From: an uncultured Aquimarina sp.
Lineage (GTDB): Bacteria; Bacteroidota; Bacteroidia; Flavobacteriales; Flavobacteriaceae
Direction of reading: 5' to 3'
Assembly: GCA_947496705.1 (NCBI GenBank)
Contig: CANMDW010000003.1
Location: 343,622 to 407,621 of the forward strand
DNA: 64,000 nt
The stretch's first letter is position 1, and every line of letters begins with the position of its first letter. Position numbers and translations under genes: made by a program. Of the stretch, positions 1-7,472 are shown one piece after another. The notes below the pieces were generated by a model. It did not search any database. It was not told the origin of the DNA and saw only the letters and a list, made by a program, of their open reading frames with translations.

Positions 1-1100
1 ATCCCAATCCATCACCAACGATTACCGGGTTGGCCGGAGGGGTGTTTTCAAGCACCTCAGGATTGAGTATTGACCCTGCCAGCGGAATCATTGATATCGC
101 AGCCAGTACAGCAGGATCATATACCGTAACCTATACCACTACAGGAACCTGCCCAAACTCCAGTGATGTTACCGTGGATATTGTCGAACTTGATGATGCG
201 AGCTTTAACTATAGTGCAGCTATATATTGCAAAGATGATTCCAATCCATCACCAACAGTGACTGGGCTGGCCGGAGGGGTGTTTTCCAGCACCACCGGAT
301 TAAGTATTGACCCTGCCAGCGGAATCATTGATATCGCAGCCAGTACAGCAGGATCATATACCGTAACCTATACCACTGCAGGAACCTGCCCTAACTCTAG
401 TGATATCGCAGTCGATATTATCCCGTTGGACGATGCAGGTTTTAGCTATGATGCTTCTGAATATTGTGCTGATGCTTCAAATCCCGCTCCCACCATAACA
501 GGACTAACAGGAGGAACCTTTAGTGCTGCTGCAGGATTAAGTATTGACGAAAACACCGGGAATATCGATTTACAAGAATCAACACCCGGAAACTATACCA
601 TTACCTATACTACTGCGGGCAGTTGTTCAAACTCGAGCACCGCCAATGTGACGATCAATGCATTTCCGGAAACCACAGTCACTGATGATTCCTCAACACT
701 TACAGCTATTATTATCGCTGGTGCGACCTATCAATGGATCGATTGTGATACCGATCAGTCAATTTCAGGAGAGACCGGTACTTCATTTACCCCAACAGAA
801 AATGGTGTGTATGCTGTAGATATTACCCTAAATGGTTGTACCAACAGATCTTCCTGCTTCAATATTACTCTCGAAGAAGAAGACACCATTGCCAATTTCA
901 AAATATACCCTAATCCTTCCAACGGAATTATAAATGTCACCATCGCCGTTAAAAAAATTACCATATATAATTATTACGGTAGAAAAGTATTGGAAACATC
1001 AAATACTACTTTTGATATTTCTACACTTAGATCGGGAATGTATTTTATGGAAGTTGATACGGGTAAAGACAGAACGATCAAAAAAATAGTAAGACGATAA
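1..1100 (+). CDS. C-terminal part of a repeat-containing T9SS-secreted surface protein (5' end outside window)
   Basis: The reading frame is open from the first base, so this is the end of a larger gene. It encodes two and a half copies of a roughly 79-residue Ig-like, Thr/Ser-rich repeat (each with GLSID and a TYTT strand), then a short divergent domain, then a T9SS type A sorting domain beginning at IYPNPSNG and ending in basic residues (KKIVRR). Such proteins cross the outer membrane by type IX secretion and are adhesins or matrix proteins at the surface. The first two repeats are nearly identical in DNA, with an exact 75-bp match at 66-140 and 303-377 (spacing 237 bp), which suggests recent unequal exchange or gene conversion. 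No catalytic domain is visible in the part present. Confidence 0.9.
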   Translation, partial: PNPSPTITGLAGGVFSSTSGLSIDPASGIIDIAASTAGSYTVTYTTTGTCPNSSDVTVDIVELDDASFNYSAAIYCKDDSNPSPTVTGLAGGVFSSTTGLSIDPASGIIDIAASTAGSYTVTYTTAGTCPNSSDIAVDIIPLDDAGFSYDASEYCADASNPAPTITGLTGGTFSAAAGLSIDENTGNIDLQESTPGNYTITYTTAGSCSNSSTANVTINAFPETTVTDDSSTLTAIIIAGATYQWIDCDTDQSISGETGTSFTPTENGVYAVDITLNGCTNRSSCFNITLEEEDTIANFKIYPNPSNGIINVTIAVKKITIYNYYGRKVLETSNTTFDISTLRSGMYFMEVDTGKDRTIKKIVRR

Positions 1101-1119
1101 CAAGATTGGTATAAGAAGA

Positions 1120-1146
1120 GGTTGTCTGAAAAGGCAGCCTTTTTTG
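1120..1146 (+). terminator. Intrinsic terminator of the T9SS adhesin gene
   Basis: An 8-bp stem (GGTTGTCT with AGGCAGCC, two G-U pairs) with a GAAA loop is followed by a run of seven T. It starts 20 nt after the stop codon. The right arm, AAAAGGCAGCCT, recurs at about 1363-1374 on the far side of the 21-bp array. Confidence 0.75.
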
Positions 1147-1212
1147 TTTTAACAGTAACCACAAATTGAAGCAAAAGTAGCAGATCTAATAGAAACTAAT
1201 ACTGACTTCATA

Positions 1213-1359
1213 AAAATAACCCATGATTTGATAAAGAACCTTGCTGAATAAACAAAAATCCCAACTGACAGGGCAAAGAACCTCACTGAATGGATAAAGT
1301 ATCCCGCTGAATGAACAAAAATCCTAACTGAATGGATACAGAACCCCGCTGAATGCTTT
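1213..1359. repeat. Degenerate tandem array of 21-bp units
   Basis: Six consecutive 21-bp units are clear at 1234, 1255, 1276, 1297, 1318 and 1339, each starting with an A-rich block and containing CTGA in its middle (for example AACTGAATGGATA). A weaker unit at 1213 (14 of 21 positions alike) and perhaps another at 1192 precede them. Unit length is constant although units differ at several positions. The array is intergenic and stop codons interrupt it on the plus strand, so it does not look coding. A 21-bp period equals two helical turns, so the A-rich blocks lie on the same face of the DNA. Compare the array at 55001-55147. Confidence 0.75.
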
Positions 1360-1421
1360 AAAAAGGCAGCCTCTCACACTCTTAGATCACAACTTTTAGC
1401 ATTAGAAAGCTATAATTATTA

Positions 1422-1510
1422 TCTTCTTACTACGCTTCGCCAAAGGATTAAAATTCAGGCATAGCTGAATCCAATACTCAAGGTCTGCATCCAGATCAAA
1501 ACCATCAGGG
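1422..1510 (-). pseudogene. Duplicated 3' fragment of the TfoX-domain gene
   Basis: This 89-bp stretch matches 2556-2644, the 3' end of the TfoX-like gene, with six mismatches and no gaps. It has the same orientation. It is therefore a detached copy of the last 30 or so codons, separated from the intact gene by the VOC-family gene. No start codon or complete domain is present, so it is a remnant. Confidence 0.8.
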
Positions 1511-1607
1511 AGTTAGTGGCAGTAACAGTAAGAAAAAAAGGTGCTGTTTTTTGATTGATACAGATTCAAAAGTCAAGCTTATTTATAGGGGTACTAAAAG
1601 AAGGGAT

Positions 1608-2456
1608 TTAGGTAGTAACCATGCTTATCTGGTAAGGGAAATTCGAAAATTTATAGCCTTTATTAACTTTGCCATAAATCGTAGCTTCAGTACTAAAAAC
1701 ATCAAACCTCTTGGGGTTGTTTGTATTTTCTCCCCAAATTCTTTTGGGAATACAAAGAAGCAGTCCATTTTCGTCTCCCATCGCCCACCAAAAACTGTTA
1801 TTTTTTGGATATACATCTAACTGTAAGTTGTTATGAATATCTTTTGATTCCTGATGTTGGTCATCAACCACAAATGCAATTTCGCTTACATTCAAAATAT
1901 CTTTCGATGTGAATGTTCCTTTGTTACCGTTTTTTAAATCATGCCGGGCGATATACTCCAATAAATTACCCGCAGGATCCCAGAAGAAAACCGAATGGGC
2001 ATTCCAATTTCTAAAATGACGCACATCATCCGGGAATTTAGGATCTCTTGCTCTTTTAGGAGTAGGAATTATTGGCGTTCTTTCTAACTGCCAAGCTCTG
2101 GCCTTAAGCAATTTATTTTCGGGAATGTTAAAGGCAAAATGATACCAGGGGTCACCCAACTTAGCATCTATTTTTACAAAAGTAATCGTTGATGCGCCTG
2201 CAATAAATGTAACCTCTGAGTTTTTTTCGCTTTGTACGGTTAGTCCTAAGGTATCGACATAAAACTCCTTCATTATGTTTAATGAAATGCTGGTTAGCAA
2301 TCGAATATTCTTAATCAGATCAAATTGAGATGCATTTACTTCGGAAGATATATTATGATCTAAAGCAAAACAAGATTCTGGATGTAATGCAATAAGCATC
2401 ATCCCTAATGAAGTATTCTTCACAAATGTTCTTCGAGATTTATCGAATTCCTTCAT
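1608..2456 (-). CDS. VOC-family (glyoxalase/bleomycin-resistance fold) protein with Tat-type signal
   Basis: 282 residues from the ATG at 2456; a TTG two codons upstream is also open but the ATG is preferred. The N-terminus has a twin-arginine motif (SRRTFVKN) followed by a hydrophobic stretch, which predicts folded export by Tat. The remainder looks like two beta-alpha-beta-beta-beta modules of the VOC superfamily: a first module around IMKEFYVDTLGL, an HSVFFWDPAGNLLEY strand typical of the metal-binding second half, and a third part near the C-terminus. The substrate is unknown; VOC proteins include dioxygenases, lyases and binding proteins. It sits between the TfoX gene and its duplicated fragment, so it may have arrived together with that duplication (inference). 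Confidence 0.7.
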   Translation of the reverse strand: MKEFDKSRRTFVKNTSLGMMLIALHPESCFALDHNISSEVNASQFDLIKNIRLLTSISLNIMKEFYVDTLGLTVQSEKNSEVTFIAGASTITFVKIDAKLGDPWYHFAFNIPENKLLKARAWQLERTPIIPTPKRARDPKFPDDVRHFRNWNAHSVFFWDPAGNLLEYIARHDLKNGNKGTFTSKDILNVSEIAFVVDDQHQESKDIHNNLQLDVYPKNNSFWWAMGDENGLLLCIPKRIWGENTNNPKRFDVFSTEATIYGKVNKGYKFSNFPYQISMVTT

Positions 2457-2544
2457 AACCAATATTTAATTTGAATAAGATACCAATTCTAATCAAATAT
2501 CAGCGTTAAGGAATACTAAACTAATTTAACACAAATCCTGTGTG

Positions 2545-2910
2545 CTAATTTTTCCTCTTCTTAGTACGCTTCGCCAAAGGATTAAAATCCAGGCATAGCT
2601 GAATCCAATATTCCAGATCTGCATCCAGATCAAAACCATCGGGGGTTACAAACACATACCCTCGCATGGGTTTTCCGGTAAAATCCATAGGATGACACCC
2701 TTCTTTTTGAATCGCTTCAGCATAAGCTACTTCGCCTATACGTGCCATGAGCAGATCGGTTTCTTTTTTCTTATCATAATGAATACCACAACACATTTTA
2801 TCATCGACCATAAAACACAGGCCTCCCATCATATTTCGGGTAAAATAATTTGCTTTCTTTTCTTTTAATAGCTGATGAATACGATCGGCTAAAAATTCGT
2901 TGTAGGCCAT
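2545..2910 (-). CDS. TfoX/Sxy N-terminal domain protein
   Basis: 121 residues, about the size of a lone TfoX_N domain, with the characteristic RNMMGGLCFMVDDKMCCGI and MRGYVFV strands and a Lys/Arg-rich tail. In gamma-proteobacteria TfoX/Sxy regulates competence; stand-alone TfoX_N proteins in Bacteroidota are uncharacterised, so no competence role should be assumed. The start codon overlaps the stop codon of the upstream DUF2461 gene by one base (TAATG), which implies translational coupling. Its 3' 89 bp are duplicated at 1422-1510. Confidence 0.8.
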   Translation of the reverse strand: MAYNEFLADRIHQLLKEKKANYFTRNMMGGLCFMVDDKMCCGIHYDKKKETDLLMARIGEVAYAEAIQKEGCHPMDFTGKPMRGYVFVTPDGFDLDADLEYWIQLCLDFNPLAKRTKKRKN

Positions 2911-3575
2911 TATAAAATTGCTTTGGTGAGATACTTATTTACAGGCTGCATAATTTTCCAGTACTCCATCAAATGATCAACTAATGATGCACTAATAATC
3001 AAATCTGGAGTTTCTTCTGCTACAAAATAGAATTGTTTGTTGGCAATCAAAGGTTCTTTTGCATGGGCTTCCTGCCATTCCTTCGGAATGCGTTTCATGG
3101 TTTCACCTTTGATCCCGCCAAATTTCTGAATAAAATCCTTGTTTTCAATCAGTTTTCTAAAGGAAGTCGGATCTTCACTAATCCTGGCGCGGATTTTTTC
3201 TAATTGTTCTTTTGAAGGACCAAAGCAACCTCCCATAATCCCGATCATCTCTGGTGAAAATCGTAAAAAAAACCCCGGAATACTTTTGTCCTTGCGTCCT
3301 ACTTTTGAAATAAAGGCTGTGTAGTGAAGATTATAAGGTGACTTGTCTTTTGAAAACCGGATATCTCTGTTAATTCTCAACATACAATTTTTGGGCTCAA
3401 CTTGCAGATCGGGATCCCATTGTTGAATCTCTGTAATCATTTTCCCTACAAATACCTCAAAGGGTTTTTTTACGCTGGTCTCATATCTTTTTTTGTTGGC
3501 ATGAAACCAATCCTTATGGTTATTCTTTGCCAGTTCTTTAAAGAAATCGATAAAATCTTTGGTGAAATATTGCAT
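2910..3575 (-). CDS. DUF2461 (TIGR02453) family protein
   Basis: 221 residues from the internal ATG at 3575 (MQYFTKDFIDFF). An upstream ATG at 3617 would add a 14-residue extension unlike the family, so the shorter start is preferred. Family hallmarks are NNHKDWFHANKKRYE near the N-terminus, INRDIRFSKDKSPY in the middle, and GFFLRFSPE. The biochemical function is unknown. It forms a minus-strand operon with the VOC gene upstream (56-nt gap) and the TfoX-like gene downstream (one-base overlap). Confidence 0.8.
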   Translation of the reverse strand: MQYFTKDFIDFFKELAKNNHKDWFHANKKRYETSVKKPFEVFVGKMITEIQQWDPDLQVEPKNCMLRINRDIRFSKDKSPYNLHYTAFISKVGRKDKSIPGFFLRFSPEMIGIMGGCFGPSKEQLEKIRARISEDPTSFRKLIENKDFIQKFGGIKGETMKRIPKEWQEAHAKEPLIANKQFYFVAEETPDLIISASLVDHLMEYWKIMQPVNKYLTKAIL

Positions 3576-3630
3576 AATGATACTTTTGAGGAAGGTTTGA
3601 CAATACCAGATTGCCAAACCTAATAAAATT

Positions 3631-3993
3631 TTATCCCATCGAATGAAAAGCTACTCTATTTCCTTCGGTATCCAGGAAAACAGCCATATATCCGTTTTCT
3701 CCCAGCGATGTTTTTGGCATTACTATCTTTCCTCCTGCCTTTTCAACCCGGGCCAAAGGAACCGATAGATCATCTCCTCCGTTAAGATAAGCAAATGTGC
3801 CTTCTTGTGAGGGTTTATTACCGTTACCATGAGTGACACAACCGCCTACTCCCCCGTCTTTATAAGGAAAAAAGGCCATCTTAAAATCCATTTCCATAGG
3901 TTGTAATTCGGCATCCAAAATTTCATTGTAAAATTTTATTGCCCGTTCAAAGTTGTTGCTTGGTATTTCAAACCAATTAATTGCACTTGACAT
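3631..3993 (-). CDS. Small VOC-family protein
   Basis: 120 residues from the ATG at 3993 (MSSAINWFEIP). A nine-residue longer form from 4020 is possible, but a TACATTTG -7 element at 4023-4030 would start transcription at or inside that codon, which favours 3993. It is one glyoxalase-type module: NFERAIKFYNEIL helix, GGVGG loop, and a closing strand VFLDTEGNRVAFHS carrying a likely metal or substrate residue. Such proteins are often annotated as glyoxalases, but substrate cannot be read from sequence. It is the first gene of a three-gene minus-strand operon and is divergent from the gene at 4085. Confidence 0.8.
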   Translation of the reverse strand: MSSAINWFEIPSNNFERAIKFYNEILDAELQPMEMDFKMAFFPYKDGGVGGCVTHGNGNKPSQEGTFAYLNGGDDLSVPLARVEKAGGKIVMPKTSLGENGYMAVFLDTEGNRVAFHSMG

Positions 3994-4022
3994 ACTATTA
4001 TGATTTTTGATGAATAACATTT

Positions 4023-4030
4023 CAAATGTA
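4023..4030 (-). promoter_or_regulatory. Candidate -7 element (TACATTTG)
   Basis: On the minus strand this reads TACATTTG, a match to the Bacteroidetes -7 consensus TAnnTTTG. It lies about 30 nt ahead of the preferred start of the small VOC gene. No convincing -33 element was found upstream. Confidence 0.4.
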
Positions 4031-4056
4031 AGTGATCAAAAGATGGTAAAAAATTA

Positions 4057-4064
4057 TATTTTTG
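4057..4064 (+). promoter_or_regulatory. Candidate -7 element (TATTTTTG)
   Basis: This matches TAnnTTTG and is 20 nt upstream of the ATG at 4085. It faces away from the minus-strand element at 4023-4030, as expected for a divergent promoter pair. The -33 element is not obvious. Confidence 0.4.
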
Positions 4065-4084
4065 AAAAAACATAGGTTTCTAAC

Positions 4085-5476
4085 ATGAAGAAAAATGAAG
4101 AGTTATTTTATCTGATCAAATCATTAACCAAAAGCGAAAAACGCTATTTTAAGCTCAGTGCCCAAGGAAATGAATCTGCAGAATACCTAAATCTGTTTGA
4201 TGCCATAGAAGCACAAAATATATATGACGAAACCAAAATCAAAGAACTTTTTAAGGATAAAGCATTTATTACACAATTAACCACCATCAAAAATTATCTG
4301 AAACAACGCATTTTGCAATCGCTAAGAAATTATCACTCCAGAATTTCTAAAAATGCAGAGCTCATCGACATTATTCGCAATGTAGAAATATTGTTTCACA
4401 AAGGCCAATACCCTATTTGTGAAAGTGAATTAAAACGAGCTGAGAAAAAAGCAAAGAGCTACCAGCAGGATGTGTTGTTGTTTCATATACAAGACTGGAA
4501 AAGAAAAGTGCATCAAGCCCTATATCCCCAGGATTTTGAAACGCTAAAAACAATCACCGAAAAGCAAAAAAACACCTTAAAATTCACCACCGAATACATA
4601 GATCTCATATTGGCCAATATCGACCCTTCTCAATTTTCTTTATCGCATAAGAAGAGTGTTTCTTTACAGAACAGAACGCTAAAAACACTGCACAAATACC
4701 GAAAACTATTGATCTCACAGGATCATGACAAAGCAAAACGCACTATTGAAGACCTGATCAAAGAGTGGGACCAAAACCCAGAATTACTCAAAGAATACTT
4801 TACGATGTATTTTTCGGTTACTAATAATCTTCTTGGGTTTCTGGTATTCAAAAAACAATACAAGGAAGCTTTTGTGAGAATTCTGCTTTTAAAGCAAAAA
4901 GCACTCGCTGTCGACACCGTTTCTGCCGCTTTTATCAAAGAAAAGTTGCGGTTATACAACATAGAATTAGAGATACACAGAAGCTTAAAAAAACTACATA
5001 CTACGCACGAAGTGATTGATGAAATCCAATATTTTATAGAAAACCACAAAACCCTGGTGCCGGGAAATTACAGATTGTCTTTTTGTTTTCAGTTTGCCAA
5101 TATTTACTTCACAAAAAACGATTATAAAAAAGCATTGCACTGGATTAATGATGTTTTGAATAACCAAACCAAAAAAGACCGGAAAGACCTGATCACCTAT
5201 ACCCATTGGCTCAATCTGCTTGTGCACTATGAACTTGGTAATGGGTTTACTTTGCGATATCTTATTGATACCATGAAAAAACATATAAAAAAACACAAAA
5301 ACATAGATTCCTATGAAAAAACGCTTTTAAAATTTTTATCAAAAACCGTTGAATATGCGGGCAATGAAAAAAGAAAAGCTTTTGAGATCCTTCAGAAGGA
5401 AATAGAAATTCATCAAATCCCAGAAAGCGTATTAGGGTATGTTGATTTTAATGAATGGATTGGTCGTAAACAGTAA
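4085..5476 (+). CDS. Conserved-looking all-helical protein, TPR-like
   Basis: 463 residues, no signal peptide, rich in Lys, Leu and Glu. The N-terminus reads MKKNEELFYLIKSLTKSEKRYF, a form I associate with Bacteroidota hypothetical proteins. The body is predicted to be paired helices: segments such as YRLSFCFQFANIY followed by DYKKALHWI near residues 335-360 look like a TPR hairpin. It is probably a cytoplasmic scaffold or protein-interaction factor, but no catalytic motif is visible and no function is assigned. It converges on the response regulator gene with only seven bases between the stop codons. Confidence 0.75.
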   Translation: MKKNEELFYLIKSLTKSEKRYFKLSAQGNESAEYLNLFDAIEAQNIYDETKIKELFKDKAFITQLTTIKNYLKQRILQSLRNYHSRISKNAELIDIIRNVEILFHKGQYPICESELKRAEKKAKSYQQDVLLFHIQDWKRKVHQALYPQDFETLKTITEKQKNTLKFTTEYIDLILANIDPSQFSLSHKKSVSLQNRTLKTLHKYRKLLISQDHDKAKRTIEDLIKEWDQNPELLKEYFTMYFSVTNNLLGFLVFKKQYKEAFVRILLLKQKALAVDTVSAAFIKEKLRLYNIELEIHRSLKKLHTTHEVIDEIQYFIENHKTLVPGNYRLSFCFQFANIYFTKNDYKKALHWINDVLNNQTKKDRKDLITYTHWLNLLVHYELGNGFTLRYLIDTMKKHIKKHKNIDSYEKTLLKFLSKTVEYAGNEKRKAFEILQKEIEIHQIPESVLGYVDFNEWIGRKQ

Positions 5477-5483
5477 GTTTTAA

Positions 5484-6188
5484 TCATCTCTTTTGAGACA
5501 ACATCGTAAAAAAAAGTTCTTTATAGGTGTTTCCTATGGATAATTGTTGGTCTAAAACCTCAACATAGTCACTGCCATAGGCCTTTATTTTATCCAGCGC
5601 AATAATATAAGACTTATGGATACGAACAAACTGATGGTTTGGGAGTAATTCTTCTAAATCAATCAATTTATGATATATGACCAGGTGCTTGTCTTCTAAA
5701 TGAATTTTTACATAATTACTCAGACCTTCTATATAGATGATTTCATCATAATTCACTCTGATGTTTTTTCGGTCTACCTTAAAATATTCATAGGTCTTGG
5801 GTACAATTTTGGTGTCGGGACTGCTGGTATCTTTATGGTTGTTTACTTTGTTGACTGCCTTCAAAAACCGCTCAAATGAAAAAGGTTTCAATAAATAATC
5901 CACTACATTCAATTCGAACCCTTCGAGAGCAAATTCTCTATAAGCTGTAGTAATGATCGTAGCGGGAGGGTGAGCTAAGGTTTTTAGAAAACTTAATCCG
6001 CTTATTTTTGGCATTTCGATATCTAAAAAAAGAATATCAACAGTATGCTCCTGAAGTATTGTTAAGGCTTCCATCGCATTGTCACAAATACCAAATACTT
6101 CGAGGTTGGGCGTATCTGCAATAAATCCTTTCACAATATTTTGTGCAATAGGCTCATCATCAACTATGAGGCATTTAAGATTCATCAT
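5484..6188 (-). CDS. LytTR-family response regulator
   Basis: 234 residues. The receiver domain (about 1-120) has the acidic pair D10/D11, the phosphoacceptor D56 in FLDIEMP, T80/T81 and K101 in LLKPF. The C-terminal half (about 135-230) is a LytTR DNA-binding domain with the IYIEGLSNYVKIH strand and FVRIHKSYIIAL. It should be phosphorylated by the kinase encoded just upstream, whose 3' end it overlaps by 14 nt. A second ATG three bases downstream is an equally plausible start. Targets are unknown; the closest divergent gene is the DUF5916 barrel gene at 7473. Confidence 0.93.
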   Translation of the reverse strand: MMNLKCLIVDDEPIAQNIVKGFIADTPNLEVFGICDNAMEALTILQEHTVDILFLDIEMPKISGLSFLKTLAHPPATIITTAYREFALEGFELNVVDYLLKPFSFERFLKAVNKVNNHKDTSSPDTKIVPKTYEYFKVDRKNIRVNYDEIIYIEGLSNYVKIHLEDKHLVIYHKLIDLEELLPNHQFVRIHKSYIIALDKIKAYGSDYVEVLDQQLSIGNTYKELFFTMLSQKR

Positions 6189-7278
6189 GATGCAATTTAA
6201 TCTCCAATTTAACTATAAAAGAAGTATCTGTTTTATTGATATACAACTCTTTGTTGTCGCCATATAATAATTCCAGTCTACGGGATACGTTTTGAAGTCC
6301 CAATCCACCACCATTATCAATATCATTATCTTCGAGTTTAGAAATACTATTTTCGATCATAAAAGACAATGTATCTTTTGATACCAGAATATGAATCGTA
6401 ATCTGCCCTTTTTTTACCTCATTCTTCAGTCCGTGCTTAAAAGCGTTTTCAATAAATGGCACCAGAATCAAAGGAGGGATTTTAATTCCTTCGACATCAC
6501 CTTCTACCGTATAATGAATTACAACACGTTTCTCATAACGTTCTTTTTCTAATGCAATGATGTTTTCTATTAACATCAACTCTTTGCTCAATGCCACTTT
6601 TTCTACATTAGACTCATACAGGGTATAGCTGAGGATATCAGAAAGTTTTAAGATTAAACTGGGTGTTTTTTCAGACTTTTCAAGAGCCAATCCATAAATA
6701 CTATTTAATGTATTGAACAAAAAATGAGGGTTGGTTTGGGATTTTAAAAACTTTAACTCTGCATCAATTTTTTCTCTTTTAAGTGCTTCGGTCTCTCTTC
6801 GTTCTTTATACCAATCTGTAAATAGTTTAAATCCTGTAGTAAAAGCAACCGGAGAAACAATAATAAGAGCCATTTGAACAATTCTTGAAAATTTCCATAC
6901 ATGAATATGCTGGCCTTCCATCCATTGTGGAAAAAACTTTGGATATCCCCAATACAGTACAAAATAACGATGTACAACTGAAACCGCGGCTAATAAAAGT
7001 ACTAACCACACAAAGTAAAATATAAATTTATTCTTGTATAAAACTTTCGGAATTAAAACAAACCAGTTTACATATACAGCAATAAGCCTTGCAGGCAGAT
7101 ACAATAATTCAAAAATTACAGCATCGGCAAGTGACTGTTTGTACCCCCATTCTGAAATGGCAAATGAGAGCATAATGACCACCCAGAAGATAATATGATA
7201 TGTGACTTGTTTTATATTCAAAATTCTAAATAATGAACTCATCTTAAATAGTTCGATGTAATAGAACAAAGCTAACAT
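6175..7278 (-). CDS. Sensor histidine kinase of the His_kinase (PF06580)/LytS type
   Basis: 367 residues. Residues 20-155 contain about four membrane segments with no large periplasmic sensor domain. A short coiled linker (RRETEALKREKIDAELKFLK) leads to the phosphorylated histidine H185 in QTNPHFLFN. The ATPase part has the N-box (VPFIENAFKHG) and a G-box (NGGGLGLQNVSRRLE). The alternative start at 7242 (MSSLF) removes 12 residues and is a realistic choice. It overlaps the cognate LytTR regulator, a common two-gene arrangement in Bacteroidota. The signal sensed is unknown. Confidence 0.92.
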   Translation of the reverse strand: MLALFYYIELFKMSSLFRILNIKQVTYHIIFWVVIMLSFAISEWGYKQSLADAVIFELLYLPARLIAVYVNWFVLIPKVLYKNKFIFYFVWLVLLLAAVSVVHRYFVLYWGYPKFFPQWMEGQHIHVWKFSRIVQMALIIVSPVAFTTGFKLFTDWYKERRETEALKREKIDAELKFLKSQTNPHFLFNTLNSIYGLALEKSEKTPSLILKLSDILSYTLYESNVEKVALSKELMLIENIIALEKERYEKRVVIHYTVEGDVEGIKIPPLILVPFIENAFKHGLKNEVKKGQITIHILVSKDTLSFMIENSISKLEDNDIDNGGGLGLQNVSRRLELLYGDNKELYINKTDTSFIVKLEIKLHHDES

Positions 7279-7472
7279 TTATATTTTCCTTTTTCTTCTT
7301 TTTATGCCTAATACCAGAGAACTTATGTCAAATATATAATTCGCACTGGCATAAGAAAAATGCCAGTACATCATCGATTCACTAGTGTTGATATAAAATC
7401 CTTACCGAACCTTGTTTTTGATACTACATTGGACTTCAGCTTATATTGTACCATCGATAATTACCAATATAT

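Noticed and set aside
7232..7246. Copy of the GAACTCATCTT motif also seen at 15093, 27078 and 35495, considered as a dispersed intergenic repeat
   Set aside because: This copy is coding sequence at the start of the histidine kinase, and the other copies share only about 8-12 bp, so a repeat family is not demonstrated.
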